34,095 nucleotides of DNA, from positions 1-34,095 of the forward strand of contig CADDYT010000064.1 in the NCBI GenBank assembly GCA_902810755.1, given 5' to 3'. This stretch comes from Chloroflexota bacterium. GTDB taxonomy: Bacteria > Chloroflexota > Ktedonobacteria > Ktedonobacterales > Ktedonobacteraceae. The notes under the pieces are model-generated. The model ran no database searches, was not told where the DNA came from, and saw nothing but the letters and a program-made list of their open reading frames with translations. Numbering within the stretch: position 1 is the first letter of the stretch; each line of letters starts with the position of its first letter. Shown here piece after piece: positions 1 to 7,810 of this stretch. The position numbers and the translations under genes were made by a program.

Positions 1-245
1 AACGGGAAGTCAGGCCCTCTCAGACCACCTATGATGAGAAGTAGAGAAGTGGAAATGGAAGGTTTCAATCCCAAACGGGAAGTCAGGCCCTCTCAGACTA
101 TGCGCTAATGGAGGTGGAGGGTAATGAATTTCTATGTTTCAATCCCAAACGGGAAGTCAGGCCCTCTCAGACGAGCTATGCAAGAAGCTGGTAAACAGGT
201 ACCGGCAAGTTTCAATCCCAAACGGGAAGTCAGGCCCTCTCAGAC
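1..245 (-). CRISPR. CRISPR array, leader-proximal end (cut by left edge)
   Basis: A 37-nt repeat occurs at 62-98, 136-172 and 209-245, with its last 25 nt at 1-25; all copies are identical where visible. Spacers are 26-61 (36 nt), 99-135 (37 nt) and 173-208 (36 nt) and differ from one another. On the minus strand the repeat starts GTCTGAGAGG and ends GGGATTGAAAC. The ATTGAAAC end is the typical 8-nt crRNA 5' handle of many type I and III systems, and a small TCCC/GGGA hairpin lies just before it. Transcription is therefore on the minus strand, away from cas2, and the copy at 209-245 is the leader-end (newest) repeat. The array runs off the left edge, so its length is unknown. The subtype cannot be read because no effector gene is present. 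Confidence 0.98.
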
Positions 246-477
246 GATGTGGTTGTAGTTTAGCATAGGAAGCGGGGGAAATCAAGAGTTTCCGAGAGGC
301 TTTTTTGGAGAGGAGGTTTTTGGAGGGAGAATTGGGGGGTTTTGAGGGGGATTCTGGTTGAAGTGGCTTGTGAGAGCTTCCGAGAGGCTATGCTCAGTGG
401 AGTTGTCACTGCGCCTCTCGGAAGTGGTTGAGCTTGATCGATGGTGTAAGATAGGCCGTTGTGTTGCTGCGAGAGGT
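246..477 (-). promoter_or_regulatory. CRISPR leader with repeated GCCTCTCGGAA motif
   Basis: This gene-free 232-nt stretch lies between the cas2 stop and the first repeat. On the minus strand the motif GCCTCTCGGAA occurs at 300-290, directly upstream of the leader -35 box, and at 388-377 (with a further G). The same 12-mer occurs inverted at 413-424, so 377-388 and 413-424 form a perfect 12-bp inverted repeat with a 24-nt gap. A shorter CCTCTCG core recurs next to the cas2 stop (near 470-477). Between 300 and 350 the minus strand is C-rich with A-tracts. Repeated leader motifs of this kind could be docking sites for the adaptation complex or a regulator; that role is inferred. Confidence 0.5.
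257..285 (-). promoter_or_regulatory. CRISPR leader promoter
   Basis: On the minus strand a TTGATT -35 box (285-280) is followed after exactly 17 nt by a TAAACT -10 box (262-257) with an upstream TG (TGCTAAACT). The predicted start is about 250, only a few bases before the first repeat at 245. Position and orientation agree with the crRNA handle, so this is the likely promoter for the pre-crRNA. Confidence 0.65.
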
Positions 478-789
478 TTAGACAACGAAGAGGAGGTCTT
501 CGGTCGGTGGAGGGCCGCCGACTGTTTCTACTCGCTCAATACAGTTGGCGCAGAGAGGGTAGAAGCGGACACTGTCTTCTTTGTCTATAAGGTGTTCTGA
601 AAGTTTGGTGCGTAATTGCACCAGCTCTTTACGCGAAAGGAAGCATTCGAAGAGAGAATACTGGGTCCATTTGCCGAAGCCCTGGAGGATTTTGTGGACT
701 TTTGTGCGCCTCCGGTCGTCGGGGATGTCGTAGGCCACAACGTAACAGGTGGTCTGGTTGCTGCTGGTTGTTTTTGCTTTGTTTCCCAT
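478..789 (-). CDS. cas2: CRISPR-associated endoribonuclease-fold protein Cas2
   Basis: Cas2 is the structural partner of Cas1 in the spacer-integration complex. The 103-residue length is normal for the family. The N-terminal strand reads VVAYDIPDDRRRTKVHKIL (about residues 17-35), containing the conserved Asp of the ferredoxin-like fold, and FECFLSRKEL (about 48-57) is the second family signature. A C-terminal tail follows CANCIERVETVG. The ATG at 789 follows the cas1 stop by 15 nt; the ribosome site is weak (GCGAG), which suggests translational coupling to cas1. It is the last protein gene before the leader and array, the usual order cas4-cas1-cas2-array. Identification is firm; the CRISPR subtype cannot be told from it. 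Confidence 0.95.
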   Translation of the reverse strand: MGNKAKTTSSNQTTCYVVAYDIPDDRRRTKVHKILQGFGKWTQYSLFECFLSRKELVQLRTKLSEHLIDKEDSVRFYPLCANCIERVETVGGPPPTEDLLFVV

Positions 790-804
790 GTGCAGTCTCG
801 CTTT

Positions 805-1908
805 CTATTTGGTCAGGAAGGCCGGGTATTCGTCGATTTCGCCGGTGAGCGTTTTGGCAAGGAGCCGCGCTTGCAGTTCGAGGCAGCGCCGGTAGGTTGT
901 GCGGTAACCAAAAATTGGATGCGTGATCTCTTCGTTGAGCCGTTCCTCGAATCTGGTGAAAAAGATTTTGCGCTTCTCCTGCTTGAGACGGTAGGCTCCG
1001 AGTTCCTCGATGAAATCACCAGGGGTGAGCATCCGGTTGTTGAGGAGCGTCAGGACAACGGAGTCGACGATGAGAGGACGAAATTCTTCCATGAGGTCCA
1101 GCGCCAGCGCCGGGCGGCCATAGAATGAGCTGTGCAGGTAGCCGATGTAGTGATCCAGGCCGACGGTCTGGATGGCGCTGGCAACCTGGTTGGTCAGCAT
1201 CGAGTAGCCAAAGCTGAGCAGCGAGTTGACCGGATCGGTCGGGGGCCGTTTGATGCGCTGGGCGAAGGGCCACTGCTGCTGGTCAGCAATGAGTTTGCTG
1301 AAGCAGCGAAAGTAGGCGGCGCTTCCGGCTCCTTCGAGACCCAGAATCGCTTCGAGCGGGGTTCCTTCAATACGGTTGTCCCCGCTTGCCAGTGGTTGAC
1401 CCGGTTGCCGCATGCTGGCATCGACTTGTATGGTCTCCAGCGCGTTGAGAAGGATTGCGATCTGATCGATGGCTGTAGCAATCTCCGGGTCTGGCTGACG
1501 GCGATTGTACCTTTGCAGCATGGTGCGCTGATTCGAGAGTTTGCCGATGACGAAGCGGCGGGCCAGGGCGCTGCGCTTTGTCATGTCTTGATGCGCCCGG
1601 TGCTGAGCCATACGCAGCAAGGCGTTTCTGGAAAATGGCGGCGAGAGACGCCCCTTGTATTTGCCGAAGTAGCTCAAAAAGGTGACTTCGATATTGCGTT
1701 CGAGCAGCAAATGCAGCGCGGAAGCGGTCATTGTCACTTCGCCTATAACGACCACGTCATCTACTTTTGCCAGGGGGATGATTTCTTTCCGTGCCGGAGC
1801 AGGAGCAGAACCATACTTCCCCTTTCGTTCAGGAATCTGGATGAGCAGGCAATCTTCGCTATCGCGCCGCACAACGGCGTATTCTTCAGTGAGATACAGA
1901 GTTGGCAT
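805..1908 (-). CDS. cas1: CRISPR-associated integrase Cas1
   Basis: Cas1 is the metal-dependent integrase that inserts prespacers at the leader end of the array. The start chosen is the ATG at 1908, because AAAGGAGG sits 5 nt upstream; an upstream in-frame ATG at 1929 lacks such a site. This gives 367 residues, at the long end for the family, with a Pro/Ala/Lys-rich stretch near residues 27-43. The catalytic triad is visible: Glu about 192 in LGLEGAGSAAYF, His about 259 in GLDHYIGYLH, and the acidic position about 274 in DLMEEFRP. The gene overlaps the 3' end of cas4 by 23 nt and is followed by cas2 after 15 nt, so the three are probably translated from one mRNA. Confidence 0.96.
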   Translation of the reverse strand: MPTLYLTEEYAVVRRDSEDCLLIQIPERKGKYGSAPAPARKEIIPLAKVDDVVVIGEVTMTASALHLLLERNIEVTFLSYFGKYKGRLSPPFSRNALLRMAQHRAHQDMTKRSALARRFVIGKLSNQRTMLQRYNRRQPDPEIATAIDQIAILLNALETIQVDASMRQPGQPLASGDNRIEGTPLEAILGLEGAGSAAYFRCFSKLIADQQQWPFAQRIKRPPTDPVNSLLSFGYSMLTNQVASAIQTVGLDHYIGYLHSSFYGRPALALDLMEEFRPLIVDSVVLTLLNNRMLTPGDFIEELGAYRLKQEKRKIFFTRFEERLNEEITHPIFGYRTTYRRCLELQARLLAKTLTGEIDEYPAFLTK

Positions 1909-2533
1909 GAGCGCCTCCTTTCTGTGCATGAGAACGCAACATTTTCACTTCATCGGGCAGACAGAGCGGTAACAGACTGCAATGCGGGCAGCGCACGGTC
2001 AAAGGCGCTTCAAGTGGCGGTGGCACGCTCTCACGCGCAGCTACCTCGAATGCCTGTGCAATGGCTTCCCTGGTCCTGGTTCGCAGTTCCTCCGTGAACG
2101 GTACCTGCACGCGCCGCCGCGAGGCGACATAGAAGATGTAGCCGTAGGGAATAGGGGTTTTATCTGGCCGTCGCTCTTCCAGACACAGAGCCTGCGCACA
2201 CAGCTGAATACTGTCATTGAGCCAGTTTCCCTGCCGTCCGTGCTTATATTCTACCGGGATGAGCTGCCCATCTCGCTCTTCAACTACGTCCGCGAAGCCG
2301 GAGAGGCGCAGCGTCTCGCTACACAGATACAGGCGCGTCGTCTCTATCTCTCCGCCCGCCGTTGTGTGCTGACCGGATTGGTGCGCTCGCTGGTGAACCA
2401 GCGTTCCCTCAAGGACAAATTCGTTGACGAGCATATCAGCTTGCACAAACTCGTAATAAAACCTGCGTGGGCAGTACACCAGCGCATTCAGGGCCGAAAT
2501 GGGAATGGTATCGGGCAGCGTGCTATTGTTCAC
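1886..2533 (-). CDS. cas4: CRISPR-associated exonuclease Cas4
   Basis: Cas4 is a RecB-like, iron-sulfur nuclease that trims prespacers and selects PAM and orientation before Cas1-Cas2 integration. The single N-terminal cluster cysteine is in ALVYCPRRFYYEF and the other three are in VRCPHCSLLPLCLPDE near the C terminus. The nuclease core has the expected GFADVVEERDG and PVEYKHGRQG motifs (Asp, Glu-x-Lys). The GTG at 2533 is preferred: AGAGGAGG lies 6 nt upstream and the protein becomes 215 residues, normal for Cas4. Longer in-frame starts (ATG 2563, ATG 2596, TTG 2608) lack ribosome sites. The gap to herA is 108 nt and the 3' end overlaps cas1. Confidence 0.94.
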   Translation of the reverse strand: MNNSTLPDTIPISALNALVYCPRRFYYEFVQADMLVNEFVLEGTLVHQRAHQSGQHTTAGGEIETTRLYLCSETLRLSGFADVVEERDGQLIPVEYKHGRQGNWLNDSIQLCAQALCLEERRPDKTPIPYGYIFYVASRRRVQVPFTEELRTRTREAIAQAFEVAARESVPPPLEAPLTVRCPHCSLLPLCLPDEVKMLRSHAQKGGAHANSVSH

Positions 2534-2641
2534 CGGAAACCTCCTCTGGTTGGTGATGGGCATACTCGTCCCTGGTGGCGCGAGCAATCGCGCCATCGCA
2601 AAGACCAATCTGGATGAAAGAGCGTTGTTTGCTGTTGATAT

Positions 2642-4546
2642 CTACTCCACCATGCGCAGTTTGCACGGCGTCGGGTCGATATTGATGAGAAGCGGGCGAG
2701 CGAAGCTGCTCATCGAAACCAGCGCCTGGCCGGGGGCAAGATTGGGCAGGCGCTGCCAGAGCGAGTCATCGACGACGCCGAGCGAGCGTTTGAGTCGGCT
2801 GATCACGTTGGCATCGCCGATTTTGTGGAGAATGTAGTTGTTGATTAAGCCCAGCACCTCCTCGGGCAGGTGCTGCGGAAGCTGAGTGACAAACGCCAGT
2901 CCGAGCCAGCGTTTGCGGCCACGCCGGGCGATGCGCGCCACCTGCTGGTAGAGTACGGGCATCTGCCTGATGCGCTCTGCCGACAGAAATTCGTGCGCCT
3001 CTTCGATGATGACCATTGTGCGCCGCAGGAGCGTGGCCGCTTCTCCCTGTGTGCTGCGCGTCACTTCGTTATAGTGACTGTTCTGCGCCTCCATCAGACC
3101 ACGCAGAAACTCGGCAATCACCAGATTGTTGATCTGTGGCGAATCGGTATCGCTCAAATCAATGATGCTGACCTGACCGGACACCGTCAATTGCTGGTAG
3201 GCGAGCGGGTCGGCCTGCGGATTGTCGAAAATCTTCATGCGGATCAACTGCGAAAGCTTTCCCTGGATCACGCGCCAGCTCGCCGGGTGCGAGAGATGTT
3301 CCTGCCCGATGCCACTTCTGAGCAGCTCAACCACGCGCGCTTTCTGCTGCCTGAACTGCGGGCTATAGAAGTGATACTCCGGGGCGGCAAAATCCTCAAG
3401 TTTCCTTTCGTTTGCTGCCAGATGTGCCATGATTTTTACGACATCATAGACCTGTTCAACCGTCATACGAGGATAGCCGGTCTCCATCTCGTCCAGTTCG
3501 AGGATCTGCTGCCGATCCTGCTCTGTGGCGGGGAAGATGCGCAGTTGCGCGAGCAGGTACCTGGTGATATCGTAGGCGCGCTGGTAACGCTGCTGCTGGG
3601 CATCGTTGAATTCCAGTATCCCCATCACCATGTAAGGGGAAAGCCGGGAGAACGAGAGAGAAAACGTGCGCGTGCGCTTCTTATCCGGGCAGGTCGTCTC
3701 GCGTCCGTGCAGATGGTAGACAACCACCTGTTTGACGCCGCGTGCCTCCTTCCCACGTTTCTCCAGTGCCGTGAGCATAGCGGGGTCCTGCGTTGGCTGG
3801 TAAATCTCGGTATATTCCCCCTCCGTGTCGATTACCACTGTGGCGAGACCGGCTTGCTGGAAGCTGCTGATCAGCGACGAGACGGTGGTGGATTTGCCGC
3901 CACCGGTTGTTCCCAGAATGCCGAGGTGCCGGGGCAGCACCAGTTTCTTATCGGAAGGGATAGAGGCCGTGATCTCATCATAACCTGCCGGTACGCCCAG
4001 CGGGATATCTCCTTCCAGTCGCAGCGTTTGCAGCGTCTCGTTCGCGTCGAGCGTGAAGACGGGGCTGTTGGGCAGCGGGCGCAAACGCGGCGGGATGAGA
4101 ACTCCGCCCACCTCTTCGCCAAGCAGTTCGACCTGCACCCGGCCATGATAACGGGGCATGAAGATACCGCCGCGCACCGCCGTCGTAATCATAATAGGGG
4201 CATCGCCGCGCAGCCCATCCGGCTCGGCAAACGGCCCCTTCACTACGATGCCCAGATACTTGCGGATATGGCTGCCATCTTTGCTGTGAATACGTACCAG
4301 CGATTGAGAGGGCGCGTGATGAATGGTGTCTCTGGGCAACAGAACGGTGACGGTGTTGTCTTCGCTGCTGGGCAGGTCGAACATGGTACGGCCAATCGCG
4401 CCCTGGTATTCTGCCGGTTCCTCCCATTCGCCGCCTGCCTGCGCGATATCGAGATCAATCTGCTCAAGCACGTCCTGTGGCAGCGGCATGCCCGTTGCCT
4501 GCGTCTGCAGAAAATCTTGAGCGCGCTGGTTGGTTTGCTCGTTCAT
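2642..4546 (-). CDS. herA: HerA-type hexameric DNA translocase/helicase
   Basis: HerA is a FtsK/VirB4-clade ATPase that forms a hexamer, moves along double-stranded DNA and drives the NurA nuclease in DNA-end resection. The 634-residue protein has an N-terminal HAS-barrel-like region (about 60-185), Walker A GTTGGGKST (212-220), a following VVIDTEGEY strand (237-245), Walker B MVIIEEAHEF (511-520), an arginine-finger segment ARIARRGRKRWLGL (537-550) and the sensor-like VTQLPQHLP (553-561). All catalytic elements are intact. The ATG at 4546 follows AAGGAGGGG. The upstream nurA stop is 23 nt away, so the two are an operon. Unusual is the direct continuation into cas4-cas1-cas2. Stand-alone HerA also appears in antiphage systems with other nucleases; here the NurA partner is clear. 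Confidence 0.93.
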   Translation of the reverse strand: MNEQTNQRAQDFLQTQATGMPLPQDVLEQIDLDIAQAGGEWEEPAEYQGAIGRTMFDLPSSEDNTVTVLLPRDTIHHAPSQSLVRIHSKDGSHIRKYLGIVVKGPFAEPDGLRGDAPIMITTAVRGGIFMPRYHGRVQVELLGEEVGGVLIPPRLRPLPNSPVFTLDANETLQTLRLEGDIPLGVPAGYDEITASIPSDKKLVLPRHLGILGTTGGGKSTTVSSLISSFQQAGLATVVIDTEGEYTEIYQPTQDPAMLTALEKRGKEARGVKQVVVYHLHGRETTCPDKKRTRTFSLSFSRLSPYMVMGILEFNDAQQQRYQRAYDITRYLLAQLRIFPATEQDRQQILELDEMETGYPRMTVEQVYDVVKIMAHLAANERKLEDFAAPEYHFYSPQFRQQKARVVELLRSGIGQEHLSHPASWRVIQGKLSQLIRMKIFDNPQADPLAYQQLTVSGQVSIIDLSDTDSPQINNLVIAEFLRGLMEAQNSHYNEVTRSTQGEAATLLRRTMVIIEEAHEFLSAERIRQMPVLYQQVARIARRGRKRWLGLAFVTQLPQHLPEEVLGLINNYILHKIGDANVISRLKRSLGVVDDSLWQRLPNLAPGQALVSMSSFARPLLINIDPTPCKLRMVE

Positions 4547-4569
4547 CTCTCCCCTCCTTGATCAAATCG

Positions 4570-5802
4570 TTAGCGTCGTGTCTCTCGTTCGCCCAGATAG
4601 CGGAACGGCTCGCCCGCCTCGGCATAAGCCTGCTGGATCATACTCTGGAACGTTCCCCCACCAAATGTGGTGCGACAGACTGTATCTGCCAGATCGATCA
4701 GCAGGGGGAAGCCGCGCTGCTCCTGCAGGACGCTGTCGGCGATGACGATGGACGCGGCCATCGAGGCATAGTCGCGGTGTGCATAGAACAGGCGCGCCGG
4801 GGCATGGGCAGAGGCGCGATAGAGGCCGATCACAATTTGCGGACCCAGTTCCTCGACAAAGTTCAGCAGATCCCGTTTTAACCCTGTTCTTACGGGAAAA
4901 TTTCCGCTTGCGATATCGCGCATCACCTGCAACGGCGTGGCGACCAGCGCGAATTCGAGCGGGCCGAGCGCATCGCCGAGCGTCAGCAGCACGCGATCGG
5001 TCGGCGCGCTCGTCACGAAAACCCAGCGTTTGTGATTGATGAGCAGCTCGCGCCACATCTCCATGCTCTGGCGCAGCAGCGGCATATCGCCGTCAATAGC
5101 CAGCCCGCCGCCGGTGAGTAGTTCGTAGGGAACGGGGTGGCCGTGTCCCATGCGCCAGGGCGCCGAGGATTTGCGCAGCAGGATCGCGCGCTCCGCAAAG
5201 GCCATGATGCCAACCTGCGTGAAAGCGCCGAGTGTATCTCTGACGCTGGGGGCATCGGTACTCTCGCGGTGCCTGCGCCGTTCCAGCAAATCTATGACCT
5301 CCGCGATCGGGTCTGGCCCGGCCACGCGCAGGTCGCGGCGATACAGCCGATGCAGCCACGTGCCGCGATCTCCCTGATAGGAGACCAGCGAAACCCCGAT
5401 CTGCGCAATAGTCACGGGCAGCGTATCGTGAATATTCACTGTACCATCGCATGCCTCGACGCTGCCGTTAAAGAGCAGACCCCGGTGAATGCGCTCAATG
5501 GTCGGCAGGTCTACCTGGTAATGCCCTGCGCAGGCTGGCGCGCCCGGATGCCGGAAGACAGCAGGAAATAGCTCTGACCGTACCCGCTCGCGCACGCGCC
5601 CCTCCTGCTCCACTGCCAGCGCCACCTCCTGCTGGAGCGCCTCGTACATGGCGGTGAGGTCTTCACCCGCATCCCACGTGTTGATATCCAGAGTACGGTT
5701 GATCGATTCCCCGAATGCTGCCTGAAATTCATCCTGCTCCATCACCAGCGTGGAGTTTGCTCCGGCAGCATCCTGCTCATCAGCTAGCTTATCGTTTTCC
5801 AT
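4570..5802 (-). CDS. nurA: NurA-domain 5'-3' nuclease, HerA partner
   Basis: NurA is a Mn-dependent RNase-H-like nuclease that docks on HerA and degrades DNA ends. This 410-residue protein carries the family-type first metal motif SVEACDGTVN (Asp about 119) and a later acidic motif LAIDGDMPLLRQSMEMWREL (near residue 230), followed by a C-terminal segment with YAHRDYAS and LLIDLADTVC that fits the last conserved strand. Sequence similarity in this family is low, so the call rests on the Asp motif, the fold-like order and the partner gene herA 23 nt downstream. The ATG at 5802 has a GGGAGAG upstream at a rather long distance. A 105-nt gap separates it from the metallopeptidase gene; I see no convincing promoter there. 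Confidence 0.82.
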   Translation of the reverse strand: MENDKLADEQDAAGANSTLVMEQDEFQAAFGESINRTLDINTWDAGEDLTAMYEALQQEVALAVEQEGRVRERVRSELFPAVFRHPGAPACAGHYQVDLPTIERIHRGLLFNGSVEACDGTVNIHDTLPVTIAQIGVSLVSYQGDRGTWLHRLYRRDLRVAGPDPIAEVIDLLERRRHRESTDAPSVRDTLGAFTQVGIMAFAERAILLRKSSAPWRMGHGHPVPYELLTGGGLAIDGDMPLLRQSMEMWRELLINHKRWVFVTSAPTDRVLLTLGDALGPLEFALVATPLQVMRDIASGNFPVRTGLKRDLLNFVEELGPQIVIGLYRASAHAPARLFYAHRDYASMAASIVIADSVLQEQRGFPLLIDLADTVCRTTFGGGTFQSMIQQAYAEAGEPFRYLGERETRR

Positions 5803-5880
5803 CGGACGTCTCTTCTCTCCCTGCGACGTTCGTGCAGTCTCTGCTCTGCCGCTCCCTGTCTGTTATTCCCACCTCAACAA

Positions 5881-5896
5881 CAGGATTCGACACCTG
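5881..5896. promoter_or_regulatory. Imperfect 16-bp palindrome upstream of nurA
   Basis: CAGGATTCGACACCTG on the plus strand is symmetric at 12 of 16 positions (CAGG, TCGA and CCTG are palindromic). It lies in the 105-nt gap between the ImmA/IrrE-like gene and nurA, about 80 nt before the nurA start. It could be an operator for the neighbouring HTH protein, but that is speculative. Confidence 0.25.
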
Positions 5897-5907
5897 TTCA
5901 GATAATT

Positions 5908-6660
5908 CTACTCTATTGTTTCAAATAGCCAGTCGCGAAAGGTAGGTTCTCCCAGTTTGCGCAGCAGAAAACGAGCGTAAGCGGCGGCAATGTTCGCGGG
6001 CAGCCCGTGTTCGTCGGCCAGCAACTGTGTCAGAAAATATAGGCGCGCTTTGAAGCCGCGTGGCGCGGCTGGCAATTGTAACCGTTCGGTGAGCAGCGCG
6101 GCAGGGGCGAGTAATTCCAGCGCCAGCCGGTTGGCTCGATCTTCGATATCAAGAACGACGCTGCCGGGCAGACCTTCGCCGGGGCGTTCCATGCAGTGGC
6201 TCATGGTGCCGAGGGTGACGGTGCCAAGCACTGCGTGCAGGCGTTCCGCCAACGTTGGTGTGCGCTCTCCATCCAGCACGGGCAGGATCGTTTCGCCCAG
6301 AATCGCCAGGGCGCGCCGGCGTGGGGCCTGATAGTCGAGCAGGAAATGGGCAAGTTCGTGCGCCAGCGTGAAACGTTGCTCTTCCTCTGTATCCTCTGCA
6401 TCGTAGAAAATCGCGCCCATGCCTCGATTGGCGACGAGACAGCCATGCAGGCGGCGGTCGCGCCCGGCAATGCAATGCTCTATGCCCACGCCGCGCATCC
6501 AGGTAGTAACGTCGCGGACACGCAAATGCTTGACGGCAAAGATTGCCAGGGGCAGGTTGAGCAGCATCGGCATGGCAAGGGCGCAGGGATAAGTGGGCGC
6601 TGTTCCTGTCAGCGCCCAGAACTCCTGCGCCGTGTTTTCGATAAGAGGCTCGTTATCCAT
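5908..6660 (-). CDS. ImmA/IrrE-type zinc metallopeptidase
   Basis: This family (COG2856) cleaves HTH repressors: ImmA cuts ImmR in ICEBs1, and IrrE/PprI cuts DdrO after DNA damage in Deinococcus. The gluzincin site HELAH lies at about residues 101-105 within RFTLAHELAHFLLD, and the third ligand helix EDRANRLALELLAP (Glu about 173) matches the family pattern of a Glu followed by an Ala-Asn-rich helix. The start is uncertain: ATG 6660 overlaps the upstream stop by 8 nt and gives 250 residues; ATG 6672 is also possible. Overlap with the HTH gene is the arrangement of known protease-repressor pairs. Unlike true IrrE it shows no obvious C-terminal GAF-like domain; residues 180-250 are helical and unassigned. 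The substrate is inferred. Confidence 0.85.
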   Translation of the reverse strand: MDNEPLIENTAQEFWALTGTAPTYPCALAMPMLLNLPLAIFAVKHLRVRDVTTWMRGVGIEHCIAGRDRRLHGCLVANRGMGAIFYDAEDTEEEQRFTLAHELAHFLLDYQAPRRRALAILGETILPVLDGERTPTLAERLHAVLGTVTLGTMSHCMERPGEGLPGSVVLDIEDRANRLALELLAPAALLTERLQLPAAPRGFKARLYFLTQLLADEHGLPANIAAAYARFLLRKLGEPTFRDWLFETIE

Positions 6661-7078
6661 TCTCTGGTTCATCCGCGTCACTGTCAGTAGATATTCCCTG
6701 ATCTTCCCCGTCTTTCTCATCCTCATCATAATCACGCGCTGCCAGCAGGGCCGGGCCAACGGCTCGCTTTGCGTCGGCGCGGCCACTCAAGGCTTCGCGT
6801 ACCTCGATGGCGCGCAACACCTGAACCAGGCCTTTGAGATCGGCATGGATATACCCGGCAATGCGTTCGGCGTCACCGGCAAAGTACGGGGCGGGACGGG
6901 GCCGTTCGCAGAGCGCGAGCCGGGCCAGCGCCTCAACTTCGCAGCCCAGGCGCGCCGCTAACTGGCTGTCAGACAATCCCTCCTGCTCCTGATAGCGGGC
7001 CAGCGAACCGGCAAGCAGGTTTGGACGCGCTCGTGCCAGCAAGGCCAGACGATCAAGCGACGCTACGAAATCGCTCAT
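6653..7078 (-). CDS. Small HTH-containing protein, candidate substrate of the adjacent protease
   Basis: This 141-residue protein is not recognised as a named family. A helix-turn-helix-like segment is seen at about residues 34-62 (GLSDSQLAARLGCEVEALAR), followed by a helical region and a very acidic tail (DYDEDEKDGEDQ, residues about 114-141) that looks disordered. The ATG at 7078 follows AGGAAGGAGA at 5 nt. It sits 18 nt behind the sigma-factor gene and overlaps the metallopeptidase start by 8 nt. By analogy with ImmR-ImmA and DdrO-IrrE it may be a repressor removed by proteolysis, although its HTH is atypical for XRE and it could instead be an anti-sigma-like or adaptor protein. Confidence 0.7.
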   Translation of the reverse strand: MSDFVASLDRLALLARARPNLLAGSLARYQEQEGLSDSQLAARLGCEVEALARLALCERPRPAPYFAGDAERIAGYIHADLKGLVQVLRAIEVREALSGRADAKRAVGPALLAARDYDEDEKDGEDQGISTDSDADEPENG

Positions 7079-7096
7079 AAAACTCTCCTTCCTGAA

Positions 7097-7699
7097 TTAG
7101 GTAAACTGCATCCCCTTCAACCGGCGCCGCAGCCGTCGCGTGAGCCGGTTTTTCACGAGTTGAACCTGTTTGCGCTGCTCCTCCACCGGCAGATGCGCGA
7201 TGCCCAGCACCTGGACATAGGGAGCCTGTGCCTGCACTTTGTTGAGGATCAACGTTACGATGCGCCGCTCCCCTGCATCAGGGAAGATGTCATCGATCAT
7301 GGCCAGCAATTCCCCGGCCTGGACGTGGCTCTCCACTTCCTCCCGCTCGTCGACAATATCATAGCCCTGCAATGCCAGCTCAAAGAGCGAGATCTGGTGC
7401 GCCTGCGCTCGCCGTTCCTTTGCCACCGTATTCAAAAAGTCGCGGTGCGCGGCCATCACCAGATAACTGCGCAGGCCGCTGCGCTCAGGATTATAGCTGT
7501 CTGGACGGTCGTGATAATCCAGCAGCGCCTGCCCTACCGCCTCTTCAACCAGCGTCTGGTCCGCGTGGGCGCCAGCCCGTTTACAGACGGCCTGGACAAG
7601 TGAGGGGTACAGCGCATCTGCCAGCTCTGCAAAAGCGATCGGATCATTGCGTGCAAGAATACGCCGGTGAAAGCTCAATTCTTCTCCTGTCGCCTTCAT
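7097..7699 (-). CDS. ECF-like RNA polymerase sigma factor
   Basis: This is a two-domain sigma70-family protein of 200 residues. Region 2 is recognisable at about 18-98, with the helical segment FAELADALYPSLVQAVCKR and the DNA-melting/recognition part SYNPERSGLRSYLVMAAHRDFLN. A region-4-like helical bundle follows at about 132-195, ending in a basic tail (NRLTRRLRRRLKG). Region 4 is divergent, so DNA binding by it is less sure. The start at 7699 is supported by AGGAGG 10 nt upstream; the reading frame extends upstream to 7807 but without a ribosome site. It is the first gene of the minus-strand series leading to HTH, protease, nurA, herA and cas genes, behind the promoter at 7811-7839. Confidence 0.78.
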   Translation of the reverse strand: MKATGEELSFHRRILARNDPIAFAELADALYPSLVQAVCKRAGAHADQTLVEEAVGQALLDYHDRPDSYNPERSGLRSYLVMAAHRDFLNTVAKERRAQAHQISLFELALQGYDIVDEREEVESHVQAGELLAMIDDIFPDAGERRIVTLILNKVQAQAPYVQVLGIAHLPVEEQRKQVQLVKNRLTRRLRRRLKGMQFT

Positions 7700-7810
7700 T
7701 TCATCAGAACCTCCTTCAGAGGTATATTTCTTTCCTGTATTTTGTTCCCGCGAAAATACCAGAATGCGACACGCAAATTTTTTTGATAGAAAATAGTGAT
7801 TTCTCATATC

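Noticed and set aside
358..600. Plus-strand 80-codon frame across the leader and cas2 end
   Set aside because: It overlaps cas2 and the leader antisense, has no ribosome site and no family features.
5908..7078. HTH plus ImmA-type protease as a prophage or ICE immunity module
   Set aside because: No integrase, excisionase or att-like repeats nearby, and a sigma factor and nurA-herA flank the pair.
6653..7078. HTH/protease pair as a toxin-antitoxin system
   Set aside because: The protease lacks a RES, Fic or other toxin domain, and the order and sizes fit ImmR-ImmA-type control better.
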